Of a DNA stretch of 64,000 nucleotides, positions 36,163 through 44,647 are shown piece after piece (the stretch's first letter is position 1; each line of letters opens with the position of its first letter). The notes beneath the pieces are model-generated. The model did no database searches. It had not been told where the DNA came from and saw nothing but the letters and a program-made list of their open reading frames with translations. The stretch covers positions 827,501 to 891,500 of the forward strand of contig JAWKLZ010000003.1 in NCBI GenBank assembly GCA_041392475.1, written 5' to 3'. The translations under genes and the position numbers were made by a program. Source of the stretch: Chitinophagales bacterium. GTDB taxonomy: Bacteria; Bacteroidota; Bacteroidia; Chitinophagales; UBA2359.

Positions 36163-37281
36163 ATGTCTGATACTACTAATACTAAAGCAACTTTTAAATC
36201 AGAATCTATATTACAGAAGCGGATTAAAAACTTCAAACGCATTAAGCGTGGATATTATTCGCTTATTATCATCACTATAGCCTATTTTCTATCTTTTTTA
36301 GCCCCTTTGTTTGTCAACAACAAAGCGTTGGTAGTGAAATACAGTGGCTCCTATTATTTCCCTGCAATGGGTGATTTGTTGGGCGAAGGTGTGGTGAAAC
36401 ATAAAGATGCGATATTTTATGGGCAGGAAGAAGTGTTTGGCGAAAAACGTTATGGTGAGCCACATTACCGAGAACTTAAAAAACAGTTCAAACAACAAAA
36501 TGCAGGCAATTGGGTCTTGATGCCTTTGTATGATTACAGCCCTGTTGAAAATTTACTGAGCGAATTGAAGTCGAATCCACCTACTGCGCCCGACTCCAAA
36601 CATATTATGGGAACGGATAATCGAGGCCGAGATGTTTTTGCTCGATTGGTCTATGGTTTTCAGATTTCACTGTCTTTTGCATTGGTTGTCACCTTTTTCT
36701 CTTTCCTGATTGGGATTATGATTGGTGGCTCACTGGGATTTTATGCAGGGAAGTTGGACTTGTATGGGCTTCGATTCATTGAGATTTTCAGCATGATTCC
36801 TTTCTTGTTTGTGATGATGATTCTTTCTTCTTTCATCAATCCGAGTTTTTGGATGTTGGCAGGTATGTTGATTATTTTGGGAGGTTGGATTGGAGCGACT
36901 TACTATATGCGTGGAGAGTTCTACCGTGAAAAATCACGTGATTATACGGCTGCTGCTATTGCAATGGGGGCTTCTGATAGGATGGTAATGTTCAAGCACA
37001 TTCTACCCAATGCGATTACACCTATTATTACCTTGGCCCCTTTTTCCATCATCGGCAATATTTCCTCTTTGGTGGCATTGGATTTCTTGGGCTTCGGTTT
37101 GCGTCCGCCTACACCAAGTTGGGGGGAATTGATTCGACAAGGAGTAACGGAGGATATCAGCAATTGGTGGTTGATTGTCACACCTTTGTTCATGATTTTC
37201 TTGACGCTGACCACGATTACTTTTATTGGTGAGGGGGTTCGTCAGGCGTTTGATCCTAGAGAGTATTCGAGGTTGCAGTAA
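36163..37281 (+). CDS. yejE: YejE-like oligopeptide ABC permease
   Basis: 372 residues. An N-terminal helix (YYSLIIITIAYFLSFLAPLFV) is followed by a periplasmic loop with YSGSYYFPAMGDL and APDSKHIMGTDNRGRDVFARLVYGF, which is the YejE signature rather than ordinary DppC. The permease core and EAA loop are MGASDRMVMFKHILPNAITPII, then RPPTPSWGELIRQG and FDPREYSRLQ at the end. It pairs with the 34367 gene to form the membrane channel. No ATP-binding subunit (YejF or DppDF type) is encoded here; the next gene is convergent. Confidence 0.92.
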   Translation: MSDTTNTKATFKSESILQKRIKNFKRIKRGYYSLIIITIAYFLSFLAPLFVNNKALVVKYSGSYYFPAMGDLLGEGVVKHKDAIFYGQEEVFGEKRYGEPHYRELKKQFKQQNAGNWVLMPLYDYSPVENLLSELKSNPPTAPDSKHIMGTDNRGRDVFARLVYGFQISLSFALVVTFFSFLIGIMIGGSLGFYAGKLDLYGLRFIEIFSMIPFLFVMMILSSFINPSFWMLAGMLIILGGWIGATYYMRGEFYREKSRDYTAAAIAMGASDRMVMFKHILPNAITPIITLAPFSIIGNISSLVALDFLGFGLRPPTPSWGELIRQGVTEDISNWWLIVTPLFMIFLTLTTITFIGEGVRQAFDPREYSRLQ

Positions 37282-37318
37282 GATAGGTGGGTTTGATAAA
37301 TTTGTATAAGGTGTTGGT

Positions 37319-39022
37319 TTACTTCCCACATAAACTCACCAAAGACTCCTCCGCTTCTTCAAAACCCAAACTTTTGGCTTTATACATACTGGCACAAGCC
37401 TTTAAGTTTTTTTCTAATAAAAAGTAGAGAATCCCTTGCAGAAAATAGGCTTGACCATTTTTAGGTTCGAGTGAAATAACCGTATCCAAATCTTGAAGCG
37501 CACCCTTAGGGTTGCCCTTTGCGAGATAAATACTGCCCCTATCTATGTAAATATCAGCCACATCAGGAGCGACTTTGATGGCTTGATTGTAGGCTTCCAG
37601 AGCCTTGTCATTTTCCTTTTTTCGTTGATACCAAGCACCTTTTGCATGGTAAGGATAGTAATTTTTAGGATTTAGAGTGATTGCCCTATCCAAATCATCC
37701 AAATAACTTTCCTCCATTTCGAGTTGCTCCTTCACTGCTGCCCGTCCGATAAAATGGCTTGCATTGTTGGGCGCAAGCACAATAGCTTGATTGTAGTCGC
37801 TCAATGCGCCCTTAATATCCCCTTTTCGGGATTTCAAATAAGCACGAACCGCATAAGATTTGTCTGCATTGTCATCCATTCGAATCACTTGATCCAAGTC
37901 TTCAATAGCTCCTTCAATATCACCTAAAACCGATTTTACAGAACTTCGGTGAATATAAGCCTCTTTAATATCACCTTGTAAATCAATCGCTTTAGAAAAA
38001 TAAGACAATGCCTCCTCGTTTTGCCATTGCAGCATTTTTACATAACCGAGCATGTGAAAAACATGAGAATTTTCACTATCCAAACTCCTTGCAATGAATA
38101 AGTCTTCCTCTGCTTCCTTCAATTTTAAAATATATGCGCGTGCCTCTGCCCGTGCAATAAAAGCCTCCACAGAAGCATCATTCACTTCAATGGCTTGGCT
38201 AAAACATCCTTCTGCCACAGCATAATTTCGCAAAAACATTTTGGTTTGACCATTTTTCATCAACAAGTCATAGTGATTGAAGGTCAAAAGTTGCTGTTCA
38301 TTTGGAAGGTGTCCCAAAAAAACATCCAATGATTTTGCAGCCCTATCGTAATACTGTAGAGAAAGGTATATTTCTGCTTCACAAAGATTGACCAAATGGT
38401 TGTCAGGAAACTTGTCTGCGAACTCTTTGAGCATTAGCAATGCTGCTTCTGCTTGCCCCTCGTCAAATTTGACCAATGCCAAGCCAAGCAATGTTTCTTG
38501 ATTGTATTGGTCAAATTCTAAAGCTTTTTTGAAATACAAACTTGCCTGCTCTGTTTGGTTGATATGAATAGCAGTCATTCCTGCAAGCATAAAACCCTTT
38601 GCAATAATCTTTTGCAGTAGAGGAAGTGAGTCTTTATTTACCAGAGTTTTGTGTGCTTTCTGCCAAAAGGCTGTCCGAGATTCATTCCCAAAACAATGGC
38701 TTAATTCAGTTGGAGAAAAAAGCAACATTTTTTTGAAGATAGGCAAATCAGGATTTAGCTTCAATTGTAACAACAACAATAAACCTTGATTGAAATCTCT
38801 TTGAGAAAGTTGAAGAAAATGCGATGGGTTTAAAGATTTTTTTAATCCACTTTTATTACACTGCTGCAAATGACCTTCCAATAATAAAATGGACTGTTCG
38901 TATTCTTGATGTATATAGTGTTCATAAGCCTTCTCAAAAACACCATGATCACTTTGACCATGAAGTTGGGGAGTGCATGAAAATAATAGACAATAAATAC
39001 CTAAGCTTAATAATCTATTCAT
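37319..39022 (-). CDS. TPR-repeat lipoprotein
   Basis: 567 residues from the ATG at 39022 (MNRLLSLGIYCLLFSC); an earlier codon adds only three residues. A lipoprotein signal ends at LLFSCTP. The rest is a run of at least ten tetratricopeptide repeats with the W-L-G-Y-A-F-A-P pattern, such as ASLYFKKALEFDQYNQETL, AYIHRSSVKSVLGDIEGAIE, and ALEAYNQAIKVAPDVADIYI. It should be an outer-membrane or periplasmic scaffold; no enzymatic domain is seen. It converges with the YejE-like gene with a 37-base gap. Confidence 0.88.
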   Translation of the reverse strand: MNRLLSLGIYCLLFSCTPQLHGQSDHGVFEKAYEHYIHQEYEQSILLLEGHLQQCNKSGLKKSLNPSHFLQLSQRDFNQGLLLLLQLKLNPDLPIFKKMLLFSPTELSHCFGNESRTAFWQKAHKTLVNKDSLPLLQKIIAKGFMLAGMTAIHINQTEQASLYFKKALEFDQYNQETLLGLALVKFDEGQAEAALLMLKEFADKFPDNHLVNLCEAEIYLSLQYYDRAAKSLDVFLGHLPNEQQLLTFNHYDLLMKNGQTKMFLRNYAVAEGCFSQAIEVNDASVEAFIARAEARAYILKLKEAEEDLFIARSLDSENSHVFHMLGYVKMLQWQNEEALSYFSKAIDLQGDIKEAYIHRSSVKSVLGDIEGAIEDLDQVIRMDDNADKSYAVRAYLKSRKGDIKGALSDYNQAIVLAPNNASHFIGRAAVKEQLEMEESYLDDLDRAITLNPKNYYPYHAKGAWYQRKKENDKALEAYNQAIKVAPDVADIYIDRGSIYLAKGNPKGALQDLDTVISLEPKNGQAYFLQGILYFLLEKNLKACASMYKAKSLGFEEAEESLVSLCGK

Positions 39023-39148
39023 GGTCCACATAATTTTTTTTCAAATCACAAAAAATGATTTGGAGGTGGATGTGGTTGGTAAAGTAATTTTTGAGGCGGG
39101 ATAGGTAATGTTTTGATGGCACTAATATAACAAAAAATCAGCATTTTG

Positions 39149-39808
39149 CTAGACATTCTCAAAAGTATAGGTCAAAATATTGTCTTCAATTTGTTGGTAA
39201 TAAACCTTTACATTCCATTGGAAATCATCTTTACAAATGCTTGCTTCCAAATAACCTTCTGCTGCAATGGTAGAATCTTCAATCTTGTAGTGCCTGTGAA
39301 TCAGTAAGTTTTCTTTGAATCGGAGCTCTTTTTTACTATACAACTTGTAAAGCGTTTCCTTTGCACTCCAATAAAGGGTAAGCATGAACAAGTCATTTTG
39401 GGGTATTTGAGTTGCCTCTTTTTCAGAAAGAAACTTGTGCTGCAAGCGCAAAATTCTCGGGTGAATAGGTTCTATGTCAATTCCAAGGGCTTTATGTGAA
39501 TGAACTATTACCGCCGCAAAATGGTGGGAATGACTGATAGAAAGTTGGCGGGTATTTTGGTGAAGAATCGGTTTGCCAAAAGAGTTGTAAACGATTTCAC
39601 CAGATTCCTCGTTTGGTATCAATTGTCGTACCAAAGCCCTTGTAGCGAGCCATTCTTTTTGTCGACGAATGCTAGTAATGCTGCGATAGAGGTTTTGCTG
39701 CCAAAGATTTGGCGGAAGCCCCCGCTTCAAATCATCCACGCTTTCTTCAATGCGCCATATACCTATAGTAGCAGCTTGTAGAGTATGAATGGTTTGGTAT
39801 AAAGGCAT
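39149..39808 (-). CDS. 4'-phosphopantetheinyl transferase (Sfp-type)
   Basis: 219 residues. The Mg-binding and CoA-transfer motifs are visible: LGIDIEPIHPRI (V/I-G-I-D) and WSAKETLYKLYSKKE (W-x-x-K-E-x-x-x-K), with FLSEKEATQI between them. It moves the phosphopantetheine arm of coenzyme A onto a serine of acyl or peptidyl carrier proteins. No PKS, NRPS or ACP gene is in the window, so the target lies elsewhere, probably the fatty-acid or a lipid/siderophore carrier. It is 20 bases upstream of, and in the same direction as, the secreted protein gene at 39829 in the sense that this gene follows it on the minus strand. Confidence 0.93.
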   Translation of the reverse strand: MPLYQTIHTLQAATIGIWRIEESVDDLKRGLPPNLWQQNLYRSITSIRRQKEWLATRALVRQLIPNEESGEIVYNSFGKPILHQNTRQLSISHSHHFAAVIVHSHKALGIDIEPIHPRILRLQHKFLSEKEATQIPQNDLFMLTLYWSAKETLYKLYSKKELRFKENLLIHRHYKIEDSTIAAEGYLEASICKDDFQWNVKVYYQQIEDNILTYTFENV

Positions 39809-39828
39809 AGAAAATATATTGTATATGG

Positions 39829-40251
39829 TTAGAATAATTCTTCTATATTTTTACCCCAATCTATTTTCTGCAATTGATAGACATCGTTGACCTTGTAGAA
39901 ATAAAATTGAAGCCATACAGGATGTTTTTCGAACCGCAAAGCATAGGTAAATCGAAAAATATCTTCTCCTATTGCTTGCGTTTTTGCGAGATTACTGCCT
40001 TGTATTGCCCCATAATTGATAGAAGAGGTTTCTATAAAAACAATCAAATCAGTTAACACTTTTTCTTCTTCTATGGTTTTTCCCCTCAATAATTTCATTG
40101 CAGGGAGCGTTTCAGATTTTTCTAAGTGCATCAATACATCATCGCATAAACGACTTGCATCGTCTTTGTTTGTAAGAGTTTCCGTTTGTGAAAAATTCAC
40201 TGAAAAAGGAAGTATCAGTAAAACAAATGATAAAAGCACTGTTAATTTCAT
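39829..40251 (-). CDS. Small secreted protein, unknown
   Basis: 140 residues from the ATG at 40251 (MKLTVLLSFVLLILPFSVNF); an upstream in-frame codon would put 28 basic residues before this signal peptide. The mature part (TNKDDASRLCDDVLMHLEKSETLPAMKLL ... LRFEKHPVWLQFYFYKVNDVYQLQKID) is a mixed helix/strand protein ending in WGKNIEELF; it resembles NTF2/SnoaL-like or DUF4440-type small domains in outline but without a clear motif. Same strand and upstream of the phosphopantetheinyl transferase (20-base gap), so possibly co-transcribed. Confidence 0.75.
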   Translation of the reverse strand: MKLTVLLSFVLLILPFSVNFSQTETLTNKDDASRLCDDVLMHLEKSETLPAMKLLRGKTIEEEKVLTDLIVFIETSSINYGAIQGSNLAKTQAIGEDIFRFTYALRFEKHPVWLQFYFYKVNDVYQLQKIDWGKNIEELF

Positions 40252-40399
40252 GTTGTGTAAAAATTTATATTTGAAGATAGATATTTTTTTTGGTATTGGT
40301 TTTTTTCGGTACTTTAGGATAAATTTAGCATACATTTTAAATGTAGGAATACAAAATTATCAAGAAGATTTGTATTCAGCACAAAAACATATTATTATT

Positions 40400-41116
40400 A
40401 TGAGCAATCAACTAACCACAAATTGGGTCGTAGAAGGCATAATTGATTTTGAACATAAAAAATATTTATTGCTTGGGTATTTACAGCACGTTAGCAAGAA
40501 CTTCGATGACCAAAAAGTGTACCCTTTTCTGTCAGATTTGATTTTTCATTATCAGAATTTGGTCATTTTTAAAGAGCAAAAACAAAAGGTCAGCGGACAA
40601 TTGACCAAGCGCATCCGAAAAATTGACTTAGATAATTTCCGAATTGAGTATGAAAAACTCATGCACGATGATGAATACATGGATGAAATAGAAACGATTT
40701 TAGCTTTTGCGATTCCAAAAATAAAGGTGCAAATGGAAAATGGACGAGAACTGTATGATTTTGTAGAGGCCAAAATACAAATAGAACCGATTGGCATTGT
40801 ACCATTGAAGTCAGATGAGGGATATTTGTTACTCAGCAATGGCAGTGAAACAGATACACAGGTGTATAACTATCAATTAACTATTTTTGAAAGTGCATCG
40901 GAAAAATACAGAGCGATTCGCACACACTATTTGCGCTCCTATGTACGCCGATTCACAAATACCTACGAGTCGATCAAACTGGATTTGATCAAAAACAACC
41001 AGGCATTACCCAATCCTGCCACTTTTTTGGTTAAAAGTGAACAGGTTTTTCCATTGCAGGAAACGCTGCTGCCAATTGCTAAGCGGTCTTTGGTGCGGTT
41101 TATCAGTCAGTTTTAG
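40400..41116 (+). CDS. Conserved hypothetical protein, unknown
   Basis: 238 residues from the ATG at 40400 (MSNQLTTNWVVEGIIDFEHK); upstream in-frame starts would overlap the minus-strand secreted protein and give non-protein-like sequence. Mixed alpha/beta, no signal peptide or membrane helix. Blocks that look structural: KKYLLLGYLQHVSKNFDDQK, IRKIDLDNFRIEYEKL, GRELYDFVEAKIQIEPIG and LKSDEGYLLLSNG. I have a weak impression of a widely conserved Bacteroidota protein of unknown role. It precedes the GNAT gene by 34 bases on the same strand. Confidence 0.7.
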   Translation: MSNQLTTNWVVEGIIDFEHKKYLLLGYLQHVSKNFDDQKVYPFLSDLIFHYQNLVIFKEQKQKVSGQLTKRIRKIDLDNFRIEYEKLMHDDEYMDEIETILAFAIPKIKVQMENGRELYDFVEAKIQIEPIGIVPLKSDEGYLLLSNGSETDTQVYNYQLTIFESASEKYRAIRTHYLRSYVRRFTNTYESIKLDLIKNNQALPNPATFLVKSEQVFPLQETLLPIAKRSLVRFISQF

Positions 41117-41150
41117 TGAATACTTTCTTTCACTTCAATTTTACCTACAA

Positions 41151-42002
41151 ATGCTCCTAACTCAATACTCCAATCCACAAGAATTTCTCCAAAAGGTATG
41201 CCCTTTTTTAGAAAGAAATGAGGCAATGAACAACCTTTTATTGGGAACATCGTTTCGACTTGCTCAACCTGATAATTCGGAAATAGCTGCCAAAGCTTTG
41301 CTGATTGTTGTTGAAGAGAAAAAAGAAGTGGTTTTTGTGGCAATTCAGACAGCTCCTCATAGTCTGATAATAGCTGCAAAAGCGGAATATATGGACAAGG
41401 GTAGTGAAGCAATCATTAAGCTTTTGGAAGATGAGGAGATGGAAATACCAGGTGTTATTGGAGAAAAATCACTGGGGCATATATTTGCTCAGAAGTGGTG
41501 TAGCCGAAAAAATTTAGGCTTCAAATCTCTCATGGAAATGGGTGTTTTCCAATTGGATAAGGTGACAGAGTTGGACATTGCAGAAGGAAACCTTCGTTTG
41601 GTGAATGAATCGGACGAAGATTTGTTGACGGATTGGATTTTGGGTTTTGACAGTGAAACATTTCAAGAGGAAACGCTCGAATCTGCTCGAAAACTGGCAA
41701 AAGTAAAGCTGCAAAGTGGACGGCAGTATATTTGGGAAACAAACGGAGTTCCTGTTTCAATGGCATCCGGTACACGACCTACAAATCATTGTATGACCAT
41801 TTCGGTAGTTTACACGCCGCCCAAATACCGAAAAAATGGCTACGCCCGTAGCTGTGTGGCTCAAATTAGTCGAATGATGCTGGATAGAGGTTACCAATTT
41901 TGTGCTTTGTTTACAGACCTATCAAACCCAACTTCCAACAAAATTTATCAAGAAGTTGGGTACTATAAAGTGGGAGAATTTGTGAATTTGAAGTTTATTT
42001 GA
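41151..42002 (+). CDS. GNAT family N-acetyltransferase
   Basis: 283 residues from the ATG at 41151; the long upstream in-frame stretch overlaps the previous gene and is not protein-like. Residues about 1-125 form a degenerate first GNAT-like half, then NLRLVNESDEDLLTDWI and the acetyl-CoA-binding block MTISVVYTPPKYRKNGYARSCVA (R/Q-x-x-G-x-A) are clear, followed by FCALFTDLSNPTSNKIYQEVGYYK, the end of the fold. Members acylate small molecules or proteins with acetyl-CoA; the substrate is unknown. Two-GNAT-domain proteins of this size are common in Bacteroidota. Confidence 0.88.
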   Translation: MLLTQYSNPQEFLQKVCPFLERNEAMNNLLLGTSFRLAQPDNSEIAAKALLIVVEEKKEVVFVAIQTAPHSLIIAAKAEYMDKGSEAIIKLLEDEEMEIPGVIGEKSLGHIFAQKWCSRKNLGFKSLMEMGVFQLDKVTELDIAEGNLRLVNESDEDLLTDWILGFDSETFQEETLESARKLAKVKLQSGRQYIWETNGVPVSMASGTRPTNHCMTISVVYTPPKYRKNGYARSCVAQISRMMLDRGYQFCALFTDLSNPTSNKIYQEVGYYKVGEFVNLKFI

Positions 42003-42013
42003 AGTAAATGACC

Positions 42014-42042
42014 TTGTATTTTGTCGCCGATAAATAAATTTG
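42014..42042 (+). promoter_or_regulatory. Bacteroidota-type promoter for the retropepsin/RimK operon
   Basis: TTG at 42014-42016, spacing 18, TAAATTTG at 42035-42042, 36-57 bases before the possible start codons of the first gene. It supports a separate transcript for the three-gene operon. Confidence 0.5.
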
Positions 42043-42077
42043 TACTTTGAACCATGTTATTATAGTCAAATTTTTAA

Positions 42078-42536
42078 TTGGTTTTCAAAATAGGTAAGGT
42101 GAAGAAATTATTGGGGCGAACAGATATAGTGGATTTCCCGAAACTTGATTTATTTGGGGTTGAAGTAAAAATAGATACAGGTGCATATACGTCCAGTATT
42201 CATTGTCACAGTATTAAAGTAATAGACAATGTTTTGCAATGTCAGTTTGTTGATTCGGAATCCGACAAACATCCTCCCATTATTCTGCATTTCAATGAAT
42301 TTGCCACTAAGATGGTGAAAAGCTCCAATGGTATCACCGAAAAACGTTTTGCCATCAAAACGGAGATATTAATTTTCAAGAAAACTTACCGCATCGAACT
42401 CACCTTAACCGAAAGAGGCTCTATGAGGTTTCCTGTGTTATTGGGTAGAAAGTTCATAACAAGAAAGTTTATCATTGATACTTCCAAAAAGGATTTATCA
42501 TTTAAAAACATAAAAATTAAACTCAAACAAACATGA
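42078..42536 (+). CDS. RimB-like retropepsin (ATP-dependent zinc protease family)
   Basis: 152 residues if it begins at the TTG 42078 (TAA immediately upstream rules out anything earlier); a GTG at 42099 is an equally plausible start. There is no ATG near. The retropepsin-like core is visible: VKIDTGAYTSSIHCHSIKVI (D-T-G-A catalytic loop) and MRFPVLLGRKFITRKFIID, typical of the Pfam 'Zn_protease' (PF05618) family, which are in fact aspartic peptidases related to RimB. RimB cuts the glutamate tails added by RimK to ribosomal protein S6. The adjacent RimK gene (4-base overlap) makes the pairing meaningful: writer and eraser of poly-amino-acid tags. Confidence 0.82.
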   Translation: MVFKIGKVKKLLGRTDIVDFPKLDLFGVEVKIDTGAYTSSIHCHSIKVIDNVLQCQFVDSESDKHPPIILHFNEFATKMVKSSNGITEKRFAIKTEILIFKKTYRIELTLTERGSMRFPVLLGRKFITRKFIIDTSKKDLSFKNIKIKLKQT

Positions 42537-43405
42537 AGATTGTTGTTTTATCAAGAAATCCCCATTTATATTCTACTAAAAGAGTTATTGAAGCTGGAGA
42601 AAGCAGAGGACATGAAATGGTGATTGTGGATCATACCAAGTGTGATATTATCATTGAAAAGAAAAAACCTGCCATTATTTATAAACATGAACTTCTGACA
42701 GGTGTAGATGCGGTTATTCCCAGAATCGGGGCTTCGGTAACTTTCTTTGGCACAGCAGTAGTGCGTCAATTCGAGATGATGAAAGTATTTACAGCCGTAG
42801 AATCACAAGCTTTGATGCGTTCAAGGGATAAATTGAGAAGTTTGCAGGTTTTATCAAGAGCAGGCTTGGGTTTGCCGAAAACGGTTTTTACCAACTATTC
42901 GAAAAACGTAGAAGATGTAATCAAACAGGTAGGAGGTGCGCCATTGGTTATCAAACTATTGGAAGGTACACAGGGTTTGGGAGTTGTATTAGCGGAAAAT
43001 GACAATGCAGCAGAATCTGTATTGGAAGCCTTCAATGGCCTACAAGCGAGGGTAATTGTACAAGAGTTTATCAAAGAAGCAATGGGCGCCGATATTCGGG
43101 CTTTTGTGGTAGATGGTGTAGTTGTTGGATCGATGAAACGACAAGGTAAGAAAGGAGAATTTCGCTCCAATCTGCATCGTGGTGGCACTGCTGAAATTAT
43201 ACAATTGACAGAAGATGAGGAAAATGCAGCGATAAAAGCAGCGAAAGTCATGGGTTTAGGTGTAGCAGGAGTAGATATGCTGCAATCTGCAAGGGGCCCA
43301 CTTATTTTGGAGGTTAATTCTTCTCCAGGATTGGAGGGTATTGAAAAGGCAACAGGCAGTGATATTGCCAAAAAAATTATTCGATATGTAGAACGTAATG
43401 TGTAG
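42533..43405 (+). CDS. rimK: RimK-type ATP-grasp amino acid ligase
   Basis: 290 residues. ATP-grasp fold: N-terminal preATP domain (KIVVLSRNPHLYSTKRVIEA), then PKTVFTNYSKNVEDVIKQVG, PLVIKLLEGTQGLGVVLAEN (ATP lid), VQEFIKEAMGADIRAFVVDG, and the catalytic, metal-binding ending LGVAGVDMLQSARGPLILEVNSSPGLEGIE. RimK-like ligases add glutamate or related amino acids to S6 or to small molecules such as coenzyme F420. ATGA overlaps the retropepsin-like gene and eight bases or none separate it from the aspartoacylase-like gene, so it is the middle of a coupled operon. Confidence 0.92.
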   Translation: MKIVVLSRNPHLYSTKRVIEAGESRGHEMVIVDHTKCDIIIEKKKPAIIYKHELLTGVDAVIPRIGASVTFFGTAVVRQFEMMKVFTAVESQALMRSRDKLRSLQVLSRAGLGLPKTVFTNYSKNVEDVIKQVGGAPLVIKLLEGTQGLGVVLAENDNAAESVLEAFNGLQARVIVQEFIKEAMGADIRAFVVDGVVVGSMKRQGKKGEFRSNLHRGGTAEIIQLTEDEENAAIKAAKVMGLGVAGVDMLQSARGPLILEVNSSPGLEGIEKATGSDIAKKIIRYVERNV

Positions 43406-43406
43406 T

Positions 43407-44357
43407 ATGATGGAGATTCTCGGTCGAGAAATTAAATTGGGTGAATCTGTTCAGATTAAAATGGACATCGCCAAGTTATATACCCGTTCGACCGTTGAAG
43501 TTTCCATTTTTGTAGCTCGTGGCAAAGAAGAAGGGCCTTGTATATTGTTGAGTGGAGGAATTCATGGAGATGAAGTAAATGGAGTGGAAATTGTACGCCA
43601 AATCATTACCAAAGGTTTGAACAAGCCAGATAAAGGAACCGTAATTTGTATTCCACTTGTCAATGTATTTGGATTCTTAAACCAAAAACGAGAATTTCCA
43701 GATGGAAGAGATTTGAACCGTGTATTTCCTGGGGCTAAATCAGGTTCACTTGCGAGTAGATTTGCCTACCACCTCATGAAAGATGTCATACCCTATGTGG
43801 AATATTGTATTGACTATCATACAGGTGGAGCAGAACGCTTCAATTGTGCTCAATTGAGAATCAACGGAACGGATGAGGAAAACTTGCAATTGGCAAAGGT
43901 ATTTGGTGCGCCCTATATCATGTTTGCCAAAAACAGGGAAAAAACCTTTAGAGAGTCTATGACTAAATTGGGCAAAAAAGTGCTGTTATATGAAGGAGGA
44001 AAATCACTTTTTTTGGATAAAACCATCACAGAAACTGGAGTTCAAGGGGCTATCAATGTAATGCACGAATTGGGAATGAGGGATTTTTCTTCTGAAATGA
44101 CAAATCATACGGTAAATGTTTCACCCGTTATTATCAAAAATTCTAAATGGATTCGTGCAAAACATTCGGGAATGTATCGCCCTATCGTACAGATAGGGGA
44201 AAAGGTCATGAAAGGTGAAAAATTGGGGAGTATTTCCGATCCATTCGGGAATTTTGAAGAAACATTTAAAAATACGCAAGAGGGGTATGTTTTGTGTTCC
44301 AACCTCGCTTGCATGGTCAATCAAGGTGATGCTCTTTTTCACATTGGATTTGAATAG
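43407..44357 (+). CDS. Succinylglutamate desuccinylase/aspartoacylase-like zinc carboxypeptidase
   Basis: 316 residues from the ATG at 43407 (two bases after the RimK stop); an ATG at 43398 would overlap RimK by eight bases and also be possible. Zinc ligands: H and E of SGGIHGDEVNGVEIVRQ, and H in YCIDYHTGGAE. NDYHTGG and KFGAPYIM are the AstE/AspA family blocks. A C-terminal beta extension (about 240-316; GYVLCSNLACMVNQGDALFH) closes the domain. Members remove an acyl or amino-acyl group from a small substrate such as N-acetyl-aspartate. In this operon it may recycle or edit the amino-acid tag added by the RimK-like ligase; this is inference. Confidence 0.88.
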   Translation: MMEILGREIKLGESVQIKMDIAKLYTRSTVEVSIFVARGKEEGPCILLSGGIHGDEVNGVEIVRQIITKGLNKPDKGTVICIPLVNVFGFLNQKREFPDGRDLNRVFPGAKSGSLASRFAYHLMKDVIPYVEYCIDYHTGGAERFNCAQLRINGTDEENLQLAKVFGAPYIMFAKNREKTFRESMTKLGKKVLLYEGGKSLFLDKTITETGVQGAINVMHELGMRDFSSEMTNHTVNVSPVIIKNSKWIRAKHSGMYRPIVQIGEKVMKGEKLGSISDPFGNFEETFKNTQEGYVLCSNLACMVNQGDALFHIGFE

Positions 44358-44492
44358 TGCTGCAAAAAAAAGTGTTATACAAGCTTTTTTGAAGCTAAAA
44401 AATGAAACATTGGAAGTTTCTTCTCCTTCAAACTTGACATTTGTTCAATGATCAATTTACCTTTTGGAAAAACAAAATTCCAATGCCTTTTG

Positions 44493-44615
44493 GACTTTGG
44501 ACAAAAGACATAAGTAGAAAGACAAAAGAGTTAAATATTTGGATATGATTAAATTGTATTATTCCTAATGATTTAAAACCTTTTGTCTTATGCGTTTAAT
44601 CTTTCGTCCAAAGTC
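44493..44615. repeat. 123-nt foldback between convergent genes
   Basis: GACTTTGGAC (44493-44502) is repeated in reverse complement at 44606-44615, and AAGACAAAAG (about 44519-44528) pairs with CTTTTGTCTT near 44580-44589, with looser pairing between. Together they form one large inverted repeat between the aspartoacylase-like gene (+) and the T9SS cargo gene (-). The shape matches the foldback at 11276-11403. A terminator, or a small MITE-like element, are both possible. Confidence 0.5.
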
Positions 44616-44647
44616 TATTATTCTTCAATCAAATTCTCGGCAAAAAT

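Noticed and set aside
42054..42065. Upstream mini-frame ATG-TTA-TTA-TAG before the retropepsin-like gene
   Set aside because: A three-codon frame downstream of the promoter could be an upstream ORF, but there is no further evidence and chance is likely.
44215..44451. 78-codon plus-strand frame at the end of the aspartoacylase-like gene
   Set aside because: Mostly overlaps the gene in another frame; no motif or start context.
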